In this document: in pieces, positions 1-6,243 of the stretch | Layout of the letters: each line of letters starts with the position of its first letter | Numbering within the stretch: position 1 is the first letter of the stretch | NCBI GenBank assembly: GCA_002454415.1 | Contig: DKIT01000188.1 | Coordinates: 66,714 to 77,262 of the forward strand | From: Sphingobacterium sp. UBA6711 | GTDB taxonomy: Bacteria; Bacteroidota; Bacteroidia; Sphingobacteriales; Sphingobacteriaceae | Direction of reading: 5' to 3' | Length of the DNA: 10,549 nucleotides | The notes under the pieces: model-generated | The model's input: only the letters and a program-made list of their open reading frames with translations | The model's database searches: none | Told to the model about the DNA's origin: nothing | Program-made: the position numbers and the translations under genes

Positions 1-2
1 CG

Positions 3-410
3 GATTATAATAGTAAAAACAACAATACCTACATCGCTTTAAATCCAAACATACTTTGGAACTTAAATTTCGATGTCGGTGCTATCGACGCGAATTTGGA
101 CCTCTCCCCTTATAAAATTGAGACATTGGATATCGATGCGGGTGCAACAAGTCTAAAGCTTAAATTGGGTCAGCCTCTTGCTACAACTAGAATTTCGATG
201 GATGCCGGAGCTTCTTCAATTGAAATATCCATTCCAAAGAATGCAGCTTGTCGTATTACAAGTGATAATGCATTGTCCTCCACAGATTATGAAGGTGATT
301 TCCTTAAAAGTGAAGGTGAAGTAAAGTCGACTAACTATGATTCAGCGGCACAAAAATTTGATTTCGACATCAATGGCGGCATCGCGTCAATAAAAATTAG
401 AAGATATTAA
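3..410 (+). CDS. LiaF-like/toast-rack domain protein, C-terminal part (5' truncated by window edge)
   Basis: The reading frame is open from the first complete codon at position 3, with no ATG in frame. The TTG at 96 is therefore very unlikely to be the true start, and the gene begins outside the window. The 135 visible residues are rich in short alternating hydrophobic beta strands built round a repeated D-x-G-A-x-x-(A/S)-(L/I) pattern: codons near 72 (DVGAIDANLDL), 135 (DAGATSLKLKL), 201 (DAGASSIEISI) and 366 (DINGGIASIKI). This resembles the C-terminal beta-repeat (LiaF C-terminal, toast-rack or DUF4097-like) domains that in Bacteroidota usually follow an N-terminal membrane domain. In Bacillus, LiaF is a membrane inhibitor of a cell-envelope stress system. 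I infer the fold and family only, and the visible half does not support a specific role here. The stop is 45 bases before the chosen ispG start, but ispG has its own promoter element. Confidence 0.7.
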   Translation, partial: DYNSKNNNTYIALNPNILWNLNFDVGAIDANLDLSPYKIETLDIDAGATSLKLKLGQPLATTRISMDAGASSIEISIPKNAACRITSDNALSSTDYEGDFLKSEGEVKSTNYDSAAQKFDFDINGGIASIKIRRY

Positions 411-439
411 TTGACGCCAGATTTTTAGTCAAGAAAAGC

Positions 440-447
440 TAACTTTG
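440..447 (+). promoter_or_regulatory. Bacteroidota -7 promoter element for ispG (TAACTTTG)
   Basis: TAACTTTG matches the Bacteroidota sigma-ABfr -7 consensus TAnnTTTG exactly. It lies 8 bases before the ATG at 456 and just after the upstream gene ends. I see no clear TTG-type -33 partner at the usual 19-21 base spacing. Transcription would start around 450-453, which would make the ispG leader extremely short if ATG 456 is used, or about 20 bases if ATG 471 is used. Confidence 0.55.
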
Positions 448-455
448 TGTTATAT

Positions 456-2462
456 ATGGACACAAGCAATATGTTGACTTTACCTGGAATCTATTGTAAT
501 TCTAAGGTAGATTATTCGAGATGGAAAACAAGGGAAATTCAGATTGGTGATATTCCCATGGGCGGTGACAATCCAATTCGTATTCAAAGTATGACTACGA
601 TAGATACAATGGATACAATTGGATCGGTAGAACAAACCATTCGGATGGTAGAAGCGGGTTGTGAGTACGTCCGTATCACTGCGCCCAGTATAAAAGAAGC
701 TCAAAATTTAGCCAACATAAAAAATGAACTTCGTAGAAGAGGATATAAGGTACCCCTAGTTGCAGATATACACTTTACACCAAATGCGGCTGAAGTTGCT
801 GCTCGTATCGTCGAAAAAGTAAGGGTCAATCCGGGGAATTATGCGGACAAGAAGAAATTCGACCAATTGTCCTATACAGATGCCGAATACAAACTTGAGT
901 TGGAACGTATTTACCAAAAGTTTGCCCCACTCGTAAATATCTGTAAGGAAAACGGTACTGCTATGCGAATTGGCACAAACCACGGTTCATTATCGGATAG
1001 GATCATGAGTCATTATGGTGACACGCCTGAAGGTATGGTCGAATCTGCGATGGAGTTTATTCGGATGTGTGAAGATCTGAATTTCTACAACCTTTGCATC
1101 TCGATGAAATCATCCAATCCACAGGTTATGGTCAAAGCCTATCGACTACTAGTTGAAAAAATGGTTTCGGAAAACATGAATTATCCATTGCATCTTGGAG
1201 TCACCGAAGCAGGTGATGGTGAGGATGGCCGTGTAAAATCTGCGGTAGGCATCGGAACACTTCTAGAAGATGGATTGGGGGATACTGTACGGGTATCTTT
1301 AACAGAAGAACCTGAACGAGAAGCCCCAGTGGCTATTGCACTTGTCAATAGATACAGTAAAAGAAAAGCTGCAATACAAAGTTATCCCAAAGAAGAGATT
1401 ATTCAACTATCAAATGAAACAGGCAATCTGCCTTACCTTAGTCAAGAAGTAAATACCTTTATCGGTGGCTCGTTGGTGCCGAGAATTATCGTTGATATTT
1501 CCCAGGAAAATTTAAAGGATGCCCAAATACTTGCAAAAGTTGGTTACCGCTACGATATGCTATTAGATAAATATCACATGGGAGAACAATCGGTAGACTT
1601 CGTGTATCTCGCCGACAGTTTACCTTCCTTTACGATGCCGGCAAACCTAAAACAAGTATATAACTATAAAACATGGTTTACAATTAAGGACAAAACAAAT
1701 ATCCATCCACTATTTACACTGGAAGAGTTTGTTCACGCCAAGCATAAAGATAGTTCCTTGAATATGGTTCAAATCCGCAATGCAGATTTAACATCTTCAT
1801 TATTTGAGTCCTTGCAGCTCGATAAAACAATCGTATTTATCGTCGAAACCAACCATCTACATGGTATGGCAGATCAAAGGCAGTTTTTCCGAAATCTGCA
1901 GGAAATAGGAATCGATAATCCGGTCATCGTTAAACGTTCGTATCAAAAAGAAGATTTTTCAGGACCTATTGGTGAATTTATGAATCCTGAGGAACCTATT
2001 TCAAAAATACAGCTTTACGCTTCAACGGATCTAGGCGCACTATTGATCGATGGTTTAGGATCCGGTATTTGGATTGACTCACCCGCAACAGCACTGGAAA
2101 ATCTTGCTTCCCTTTCTTTCGGAATTTTACAGGCTACGAGATCAAGAATTTCTAAAACAGAGTACATCTCCTGCCCGAGCTGTGGACGAACACTATTTGA
2201 TCTTCAAGAAACCACACAAATGATCAGAAGCCGTACCAATCATCTAAAAGGATTAAAAATTGGCATCATGGGCTGTATAGTCAACGGCCCAGGAGAAATG
2301 GCCGATGCTGATTACGGTTACGTTGGCGCAGGGCCAGATAAAGTTACTTTGTATAGAGGACAGCAGGTGGTTAAAAAGAATGTGAGTTCTTCAAAAGCAT
2401 TGGATGAGCTAATCAAGATTATTAAAGATGACGGTCTTTGGATTGAAGAGATCGAAGAATAA
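456..2462 (+). CDS. ispG: 4-hydroxy-3-methylbut-2-enyl diphosphate synthase, three-domain form
   Basis: IspG (GcpE) carries out the penultimate step of the MEP isoprenoid pathway in the cytosol. It reductively opens 2-C-methyl-D-erythritol 2,4-cyclodiphosphate to HMBPP using a [4Fe-4S] cluster and electrons from ferredoxin or flavodoxin. From ATG 456 the protein is 668 residues, far longer than the roughly 370-residue E. coli enzyme. This is the A-A*-B architecture known from Bacteroidota, Chlamydia and plants. Domain A (about 20-300) is the TIM barrel, with NPIRIQSMTT near the start and HLGVTEAG at 246-253. The A* insertion spans about 300-560. Domain B carries the cluster ligands: C573 and C576 in CPSCGRT, then C607 and E614 in MGCIVNGPGE. 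A GTG at 447 extends the frame but overlaps the promoter element, so I reject it. ATG 471 is a credible alternative start. A terminator follows at 2480. Confidence 0.96.
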   Translation: MDTSNMLTLPGIYCNSKVDYSRWKTREIQIGDIPMGGDNPIRIQSMTTIDTMDTIGSVEQTIRMVEAGCEYVRITAPSIKEAQNLANIKNELRRRGYKVPLVADIHFTPNAAEVAARIVEKVRVNPGNYADKKKFDQLSYTDAEYKLELERIYQKFAPLVNICKENGTAMRIGTNHGSLSDRIMSHYGDTPEGMVESAMEFIRMCEDLNFYNLCISMKSSNPQVMVKAYRLLVEKMVSENMNYPLHLGVTEAGDGEDGRVKSAVGIGTLLEDGLGDTVRVSLTEEPEREAPVAIALVNRYSKRKAAIQSYPKEEIIQLSNETGNLPYLSQEVNTFIGGSLVPRIIVDISQENLKDAQILAKVGYRYDMLLDKYHMGEQSVDFVYLADSLPSFTMPANLKQVYNYKTWFTIKDKTNIHPLFTLEEFVHAKHKDSSLNMVQIRNADLTSSLFESLQLDKTIVFIVETNHLHGMADQRQFFRNLQEIGIDNPVIVKRSYQKEDFSGPIGEFMNPEEPISKIQLYASTDLGALLIDGLGSGIWIDSPATALENLASLSFGILQATRSRISKTEYISCPSCGRTLFDLQETTQMIRSRTNHLKGLKIGIMGCIVNGPGEMADADYGYVGAGPDKVTLYRGQQVVKKNVSSSKALDELIKIIKDDGLWIEEIEE

Positions 2463-2479
2463 AATCTCATTTATACAAG

Positions 2480-2505
2480 AAAAGGGAATCATCTGATTCC
2501 CTTTT
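2480..2505. terminator. Bidirectional hairpin terminator between ispG and the T9SS-domain gene
   Basis: AAAAGGGAATCA (2480-2491) and TGATTCCCTTTT (2494-2505) are perfectly complementary. The realistic fold is a 10-bp stem with a CATCTG loop. The stem ends in a T run on either strand, and the hairpin sits between two convergent stop codons (2462 and 2544), so it can end transcription from both sides. Confidence 0.8.
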
Positions 2506-2543
2506 CTGTTATATTGTGTAATTATTATAAACGCTCAAACCGC

Positions 2544-2975
2544 TTAACGTACGGAGAATCTTTTCACAACCGTTTCTGATCCAGCAACCACCCTAACGAA
2601 ATAAAACCCTGTAGTCAATTTACCGCCATGTTCAAAAGCGAGATTTTGAATACCTGAATCCAGATTACCATTCATCAACTGCAAAATCTCATTACCTAAA
2701 GCATCCATTACCTTAATGGAAACACTTGAAGATTTCGCCAATTTGAAAGAAAGATTTATCTGTTCGGCTATCGGATTATAAAAAACCTTGACATTATTGA
2801 TCAATTTCTCTGTATCCTTTACGTTGTTATCTCCAAATGCCTCATTCCCGTCTACAATACGCTGCGTAAAAGTATGGTCATAAGGAGATTCCGCATACAC
2901 ACATGTTATTCCACTGCACAAAGTTAGTGCGGATAAAAGTGTTAAAAATGCTGCTTTAAGTAGATTTCTCCCCAT
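2544..2975 (-). CDS. Small secreted protein consisting mainly of a T9SS type A sorting domain
   Basis: The 143-residue product starts with a clear Sec signal peptide: basic MGRNLLK, a hydrophobic core, and a likely cleavage after VYA at residue 28. A short polar linker of about 34 residues follows. The remaining roughly 80 residues are a type IX secretion C-terminal sorting domain. It contains the opening VKVFYNPIAEQINLSF (a variant of the usual V-Y-P-N-P with Y in place of the first P), the SIKVMDALGNEI strand pair, the GFYFVRV motif, and a final VVKRFSVR resembling the typical basic end. Such domains direct proteins through the outer membrane and are normally removed or anchored by the PorU sortase. 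The oddity is that almost no cargo remains between the signal and the sorting domain. Start ATG at 2975; a -7 element lies about 75 bases upstream. The family assignment is firm and the function is unknown. Confidence 0.85.
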   Translation of the reverse strand: MGRNLLKAAFLTLLSALTLCSGITCVYAESPYDHTFTQRIVDGNEAFGDNNVKDTEKLINNVKVFYNPIAEQINLSFKLAKSSSVSIKVMDALGNEILQLMNGNLDSGIQNLAFEHGGKLTTGFYFVRVVAGSETVVKRFSVR

Positions 2976-3048
2976 AGTGTTAAATTAGACTTCAAATACT
3001 GGTTACGGTTTAATCAAATATAACGCTAACTATTTGAATTATCAACAA

Positions 3049-3056
3049 CAAAGTTA
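3049..3056 (-). promoter_or_regulatory. -7 promoter element for the T9SS-domain gene (TAACTTTG on the minus strand)
   Basis: The plus strand reads CAAAGTTA, which is TAACTTTG on the minus strand. This is an exact TAnnTTTG match and the same octamer as the ispG element. It would give a leader of about 65-70 bases before the ATG at 2975. A TTTGG (3081-3085, minus strand) could be a -33 partner, but the 24-base spacing is longer than usual. Confidence 0.45.
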
Positions 3057-3126
3057 GTATTTTGTTTAAAAGTTTTTCAGCCAAATGAGCGATTCAAAGA
3101 TTCTTTTAACAAATTTTAACAGCTAT

Positions 3127-3185
3127 TGCGCATGTCAAATGAAATGCTAAAATTTGGCGCAGGAAATGTACCTGCTTTAAGTACA
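3127..3185. repeat. Two imperfect inverted repeats upstream of kup
   Basis: First repeat: TGCGC (3127-3131) and CAAAT (3136-3140), separated by ATGT, face ATTTG-GCGCA (3152-3161) across an 11-base gap. Second repeat: TGTAC (3167-3171) faces GTACA (3181-3185), with an overlapping CCTG/CAGG pair. Both lie upstream of the putative kup -7 element, and the second covers the place where a -33 element would sit. They could be operator sites or chance in AT-rich DNA. The rest of the intergenic region 2976-3234 holds a direct repeat TTTTAACA (3104 and 3114) and the two promoter elements. I see no gene in it. Confidence 0.25.
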
Positions 3186-3196
3186 GGCAAAAAGTA

Positions 3197-3204
3197 TATT
3201 TTTG
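3197..3204 (+). promoter_or_regulatory. Candidate -7 promoter element for kup (TATTTTTG)
   Basis: TATTTTTG fits TAnnTTTG and lies 30 bases before the kup ATG, predicting a leader of roughly 25 bases. A near match (TATATTTTG, one base too long) follows at 3208-3216. In such AT-rich sequence a chance match is quite possible, and no convincing -33 element is visible. Confidence 0.4.
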
Positions 3205-3234
3205 CAATATATTTTGAAATAAAATAATTGATAA

Positions 3235-5181
3235 ATGGCAGATAACAGTCATCACAACAGTATCAATAAGGTGAGTTTCGCCGGATTATTGATCAGTTTA
3301 GGAATCGTGTTTGGAGATATTGGAACTTCTCCGTTATATGTTTTCAAAGCAATCATGGGACAAGGAGCCATTCATAAAGACTTGGTCTTAGGTGGGCTTT
3401 CCTGCGTATTCTGGACGTTGACACTTCAGACAACAATAAAATATGTTTGGATTACATTGCGAGCAGATAACAAAGGTGAAGGTGGAATTCTATCCCTATA
3501 CTCCTTAGTTCGTAAACGGGCACCTTGGCTGATATTCCCGGCTATGATAGGAGCCGCAACCTTATTAGCCGACGGTATGATTACACCGGCCATAACCATA
3601 TCTTCCGCAATCGAAGGATTAGACATTAAATTCCCAGGGTTACCAACAGTGCCCATCGTCGTTACCATTATTTCTTTGTTGTTTATTATTCAACGATTTG
3701 GAACATCTGTTGTAGGAAAGGTATTCGGTCCATTAATGACGATTTGGTTTACAATTATAGGCGTCATTGGATTATCGCATTTACATCTCGCACCAGAGGT
3801 GATGAAAGCAATCAATCCATATTACGCATTCCATATTCTAGTCAACTACCCACACTCCCTATTATTGATCGGAGCCGTATTTCTCTGTACAACAGGTGCT
3901 GAAGCTTTGTATTCAGATATGGGCCATTGTGGCAAAAACAACATCCGCATCAGTTGGATCTATGTAAAGATCACACTAATAATGAACTATTTTGGACAAG
4001 GAGCCTGGTTACTGACACAAGAAGGCCGTGTTCTAGGTGGAGCAAATCCGTTCTACTCCATTATGCCAGATTGGTTTGTAGGCTATGGTATCGCCATTGC
4101 AACAATAGCCGCAGTCATTGCCAGTCAAGCCATGATATCTGGCTCATATACCCTGATATCAGAAGCTGTCCGCCTAAATATGTGGCCCAAGGTTGCCATT
4201 CGTTACCCGAGTGAGCACAAAGGCCAACTGTATGTTCCATCGATCAATTTAATTCTATGGATAGGCTGTATGATTGTTATTTGGGTTTTTGAAGAATCAA
4301 GCAAAATGGACGCTGCCTACGGTCTTGCAATCAATTTAACGGTATTGATGACTACAATTTTGATGGGCTACTTCCTCGCGATGAAAAAGGTCAATCGTGT
4401 ACTGATCGCCGTATTCCTGATTGCTTATTTTGTTATTGAATTAACTTTCTTAGTAGGTAATGGCGTAAAAATCGCCCACGGAGGATGGCTAACACTATTA
4501 CTCGCTATTGCTTTATATGGATCAATGTATTGCTGGTATACGGCAAGAAAAATCAAAAATCGTTTTGTTAACTTCATTAATATCAACAAGTATTATCCGA
4601 TTATTTCCGAGTTGAGTGAAGACAAATCCGTCCCACCTTATGCATCACATTTGGTATATCTTACCAGTGCAAACTTCAAATCGGAGATTGAAGCTAAAAT
4701 TATTTATTCAATTATTAATAAAAAGCCGAAACGTGCAGATGTCTACTGGCTCGTCCACGTAGATGTCATGGATCATCCGCACACTCGTGAGTATTCAATT
4801 GATCAACTTATCCCAGGAAAACTAATACGGATTGATTTTAAACTCGGCTTTCGTGAAGAACAACGCATCAGTCTTCTATTCAGAAAAGTCGTTGAAGAAA
4901 TGGTTAAAAAAGGAGAGATTGACATTACAAGTCAATACGACACCCTACGTAAACACAATATACCTGGTGATTTTAAATTTGTTGTTTTGGAAAAAGTACT
5001 CTCCAAAACCAACCAGATGACATGGATAGAAAAGGTTATAATGGATATCTATGGCTACCTCAAAAAAATGAGTTTATCTGAAGAAAAAGGCTTCGGTTTG
5101 GACTCCAGCTTTGTTACAATTGAGCGTGTACCACTCAATTTTCCACAGACCTCAGAGGTTCATCTCACACGAAAAGATTAA
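3235..5181 (+). CDS. kup: Kup-family potassium uptake transporter
   Basis: Kup (HAK/KUP/KT family) is an inner-membrane transporter that takes up K+, generally coupled to protons. The 648-residue length is typical of the family (E. coli Kup is 622). Family signatures appear in order: GIVFGDIGTSPLYVFKA at 23-39 in the first membrane helix, with the conserved acidic D28; GEGGILSLYSLVRKR at 81-95; DGMITPAITISSAIEG at 113-128; and GAEALYSDMGH at 221-231. About twelve hydrophobic segments fill residues 15-435. A soluble cytosolic domain of about 210 residues follows, as expected for the family. The ATG at 3235 is preceded by an A-rich leader without a Shine-Dalgarno sequence, usual for Bacteroidota. 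It appears to be a single-gene unit, divergent from the T9SS-domain gene and closed by a strong terminator. Confidence 0.96.
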   Translation: MADNSHHNSINKVSFAGLLISLGIVFGDIGTSPLYVFKAIMGQGAIHKDLVLGGLSCVFWTLTLQTTIKYVWITLRADNKGEGGILSLYSLVRKRAPWLIFPAMIGAATLLADGMITPAITISSAIEGLDIKFPGLPTVPIVVTIISLLFIIQRFGTSVVGKVFGPLMTIWFTIIGVIGLSHLHLAPEVMKAINPYYAFHILVNYPHSLLLIGAVFLCTTGAEALYSDMGHCGKNNIRISWIYVKITLIMNYFGQGAWLLTQEGRVLGGANPFYSIMPDWFVGYGIAIATIAAVIASQAMISGSYTLISEAVRLNMWPKVAIRYPSEHKGQLYVPSINLILWIGCMIVIWVFEESSKMDAAYGLAINLTVLMTTILMGYFLAMKKVNRVLIAVFLIAYFVIELTFLVGNGVKIAHGGWLTLLLAIALYGSMYCWYTARKIKNRFVNFININKYYPIISELSEDKSVPPYASHLVYLTSANFKSEIEAKIIYSIINKKPKRADVYWLVHVDVMDHPHTREYSIDQLIPGKLIRIDFKLGFREEQRISLLFRKVVEEMVKKGEIDITSQYDTLRKHNIPGDFKFVVLEKVLSKTNQMTWIEKVIMDIYGYLKKMSLSEEKGFGLDSSFVTIERVPLNFPQTSEVHLTRKD

Positions 5182-5189
5182 CACAACTC

Positions 5190-5217
5190 AAGGTGATGCC
5201 AAAGCATCACCTTTTTT
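5190..5217 (+). terminator. Intrinsic terminator of kup
   Basis: AAGGTGATGC (5190-5199) pairs perfectly with GCATCACCTT (5204-5213) across a CAAA loop and runs into a T tract. It begins 9 bases after the kup stop codon. It also contains the ATG at 5193 that would spuriously extend the next gene. Confidence 0.92.
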
Positions 5218-5234
5218 ATTCAATAGAATTGCAT

Positions 5235-5242
5235 TACTTTTG
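5235..5242 (+). promoter_or_regulatory. -7 promoter element for rlmF (TACTTTTG)
   Basis: TACTTTTG is an exact TAnnTTTG match 17 bases before the ATG at 5259 and just downstream of the kup terminator. It predicts a leader of only about 10-14 bases. Its position supports independent transcription of rlmF and excludes the upstream start. The -33 region would fall in the T tract of the terminator, and no TTG is visible there. Confidence 0.55.
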
Positions 5243-5258
5243 TTGCAAACAATACATC

Positions 5259-6170
5259 ATGGCAGACGCTAATCCAAAAAAGAAATTACATCCTAGAAAT
5301 AGACATCTTGATAATTATAATTTTGAAGAACTGAGTAAAGTTGAGCCTTCACTCAAGGATTTTGTTATAGAAAATGCTTACCACGTAAAATCTATCGATT
5401 TTAATAATCCAGATGCTGTTAAGGTATTAAACAAAGCTCTTCTAAAAAAGTATTACCACATTCAACACTGGGATATTCCCAAAGAAAACCTTTGTCCTCC
5501 TATTCCAGGCCGAGCAGATTATATTCATTATATCGCAGACGTTCTTGCACGGGACAACAATGGCGAAATTCCTAAAGGTGGAAATATACATGTCCTCGAT
5601 ATCGGTGTTGGCGCAAATTGCATTTACCCAATCATTGGACATCAGGAATACAGATGGAGCTTTGTCGGGTCTGAAATTATCAAAAGTGCATATAAGAATG
5701 CTATCGAGATAACAAGGACAAATATGAGCCTAAAAAAGAGTATCCAAATCCGCCTACAAAATAACCCGAAAGCTATATTCAAAGATATTATTCTGCCAGG
5801 CGAGAAATATGACGTGGTAATCTGTAACCCGCCATTTTTTAGTTCTCAAACAGAAGCTTTGCAACAGTCCATCCGTAAGACTACAGGTATTAAAGATGCT
5901 AAAATAGATGAAAAACCTGTGACACAAGCATTTTCTGGACAAGGAAGTGAATTGTGGTGTGATGGCGGCGAAAAGGCCTTCCTGTCACGCATGATCTTTG
6001 AAAGCCAATTTCACAAAGATCAGGTAAAATGGTTCACAACATTAGTTGCGCATCGTGAAGACATTCGTTTTCTACAACACAAACTAAAGAAAATAAATGT
6101 AAAAGAAACCGAAGTGATCCGAATGGAACAAGGTAACAAGGTAAGCCGAATTCTTCTGTGGAGATTCTAA
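5259..6170 (+). CDS. rlmF: 23S rRNA (adenine-1618-N6)-methyltransferase
   Basis: RlmF uses S-adenosylmethionine to methylate N6 of A1618 in 23S rRNA. The protein from ATG 5259 is 303 residues, close to the E. coli enzyme. The N-terminus is basic (MADANPKKKLHPRNRH), followed by NYNFEELSKVEPSL and FNNPDAVKVLNKALL, which match the RlmF/YbiN family pattern. The SAM-binding motif I is LDIGVGANCIYP at 113-124. The catalytic NPPF motif of N6-adenine methyltransferases is at 190-193, in DVVICNPPFFSS. The frame can be extended upstream to an ATG at 5193, but that codon lies inside the kup terminator stem and upstream of the promoter element, so 5259 is preferred. The gene stands alone between two terminators. 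Confidence 0.95.
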   Translation: MADANPKKKLHPRNRHLDNYNFEELSKVEPSLKDFVIENAYHVKSIDFNNPDAVKVLNKALLKKYYHIQHWDIPKENLCPPIPGRADYIHYIADVLARDNNGEIPKGGNIHVLDIGVGANCIYPIIGHQEYRWSFVGSEIIKSAYKNAIEITRTNMSLKKSIQIRLQNNPKAIFKDIILPGEKYDVVICNPPFFSSQTEALQQSIRKTTGIKDAKIDEKPVTQAFSGQGSELWCDGGEKAFLSRMIFESQFHKDQVKWFTTLVAHREDIRFLQHKLKKINVKETEVIRMEQGNKVSRILLWRF

Positions 6171-6187
6171 GAAGTTCATGGAGATCC

Positions 6188-6224
6188 AAAAAAGGAGCAA
6201 TCTTAATTTGATTGCTCCTTTTTT
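6188..6224. terminator. Bidirectional terminator between rlmF and the APC permease
   Basis: AAAAAAGGAGCAATC (6188-6202) pairs perfectly with GATTGCTCCTTTTTT (6210-6224) across a TTAATTT loop. The A and T runs at the two ends give a T tract on either strand. It lies between the convergent stop codons at 6170 and 6244. Confidence 0.92.
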
Positions 6225-6243
6225 AATAGAAAAGCATTTTCAA

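Noticed and set aside
96..98. TTG at 96 as the start of a small 104-residue gene
   Set aside because: The frame is open to the window edge and the upstream codons continue the same beta-repeat pattern, so this is the tail of a longer gene.
2976..3234. Possible small RNA or riboswitch in the largest gene-free stretch
   Set aside because: No compact stable fold or recognisable riboswitch core is visible, and most of the stretch lies upstream of the likely kup transcription start.
3927..4214. 95-residue open frame on the + strand within kup
   Set aside because: It lies wholly inside kup in another frame, is rich in His, Arg, Cys and Ser, and has no start signal; it is a shadow frame.
5193..5258. 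Upstream extension of rlmF by 22 residues from the ATG at 5193
   Set aside because: The ATG is inside the kup terminator stem and upstream of the rlmF -7 element, and the extra residues (cysteine and aromatic rich) do not fit the family N-terminus.
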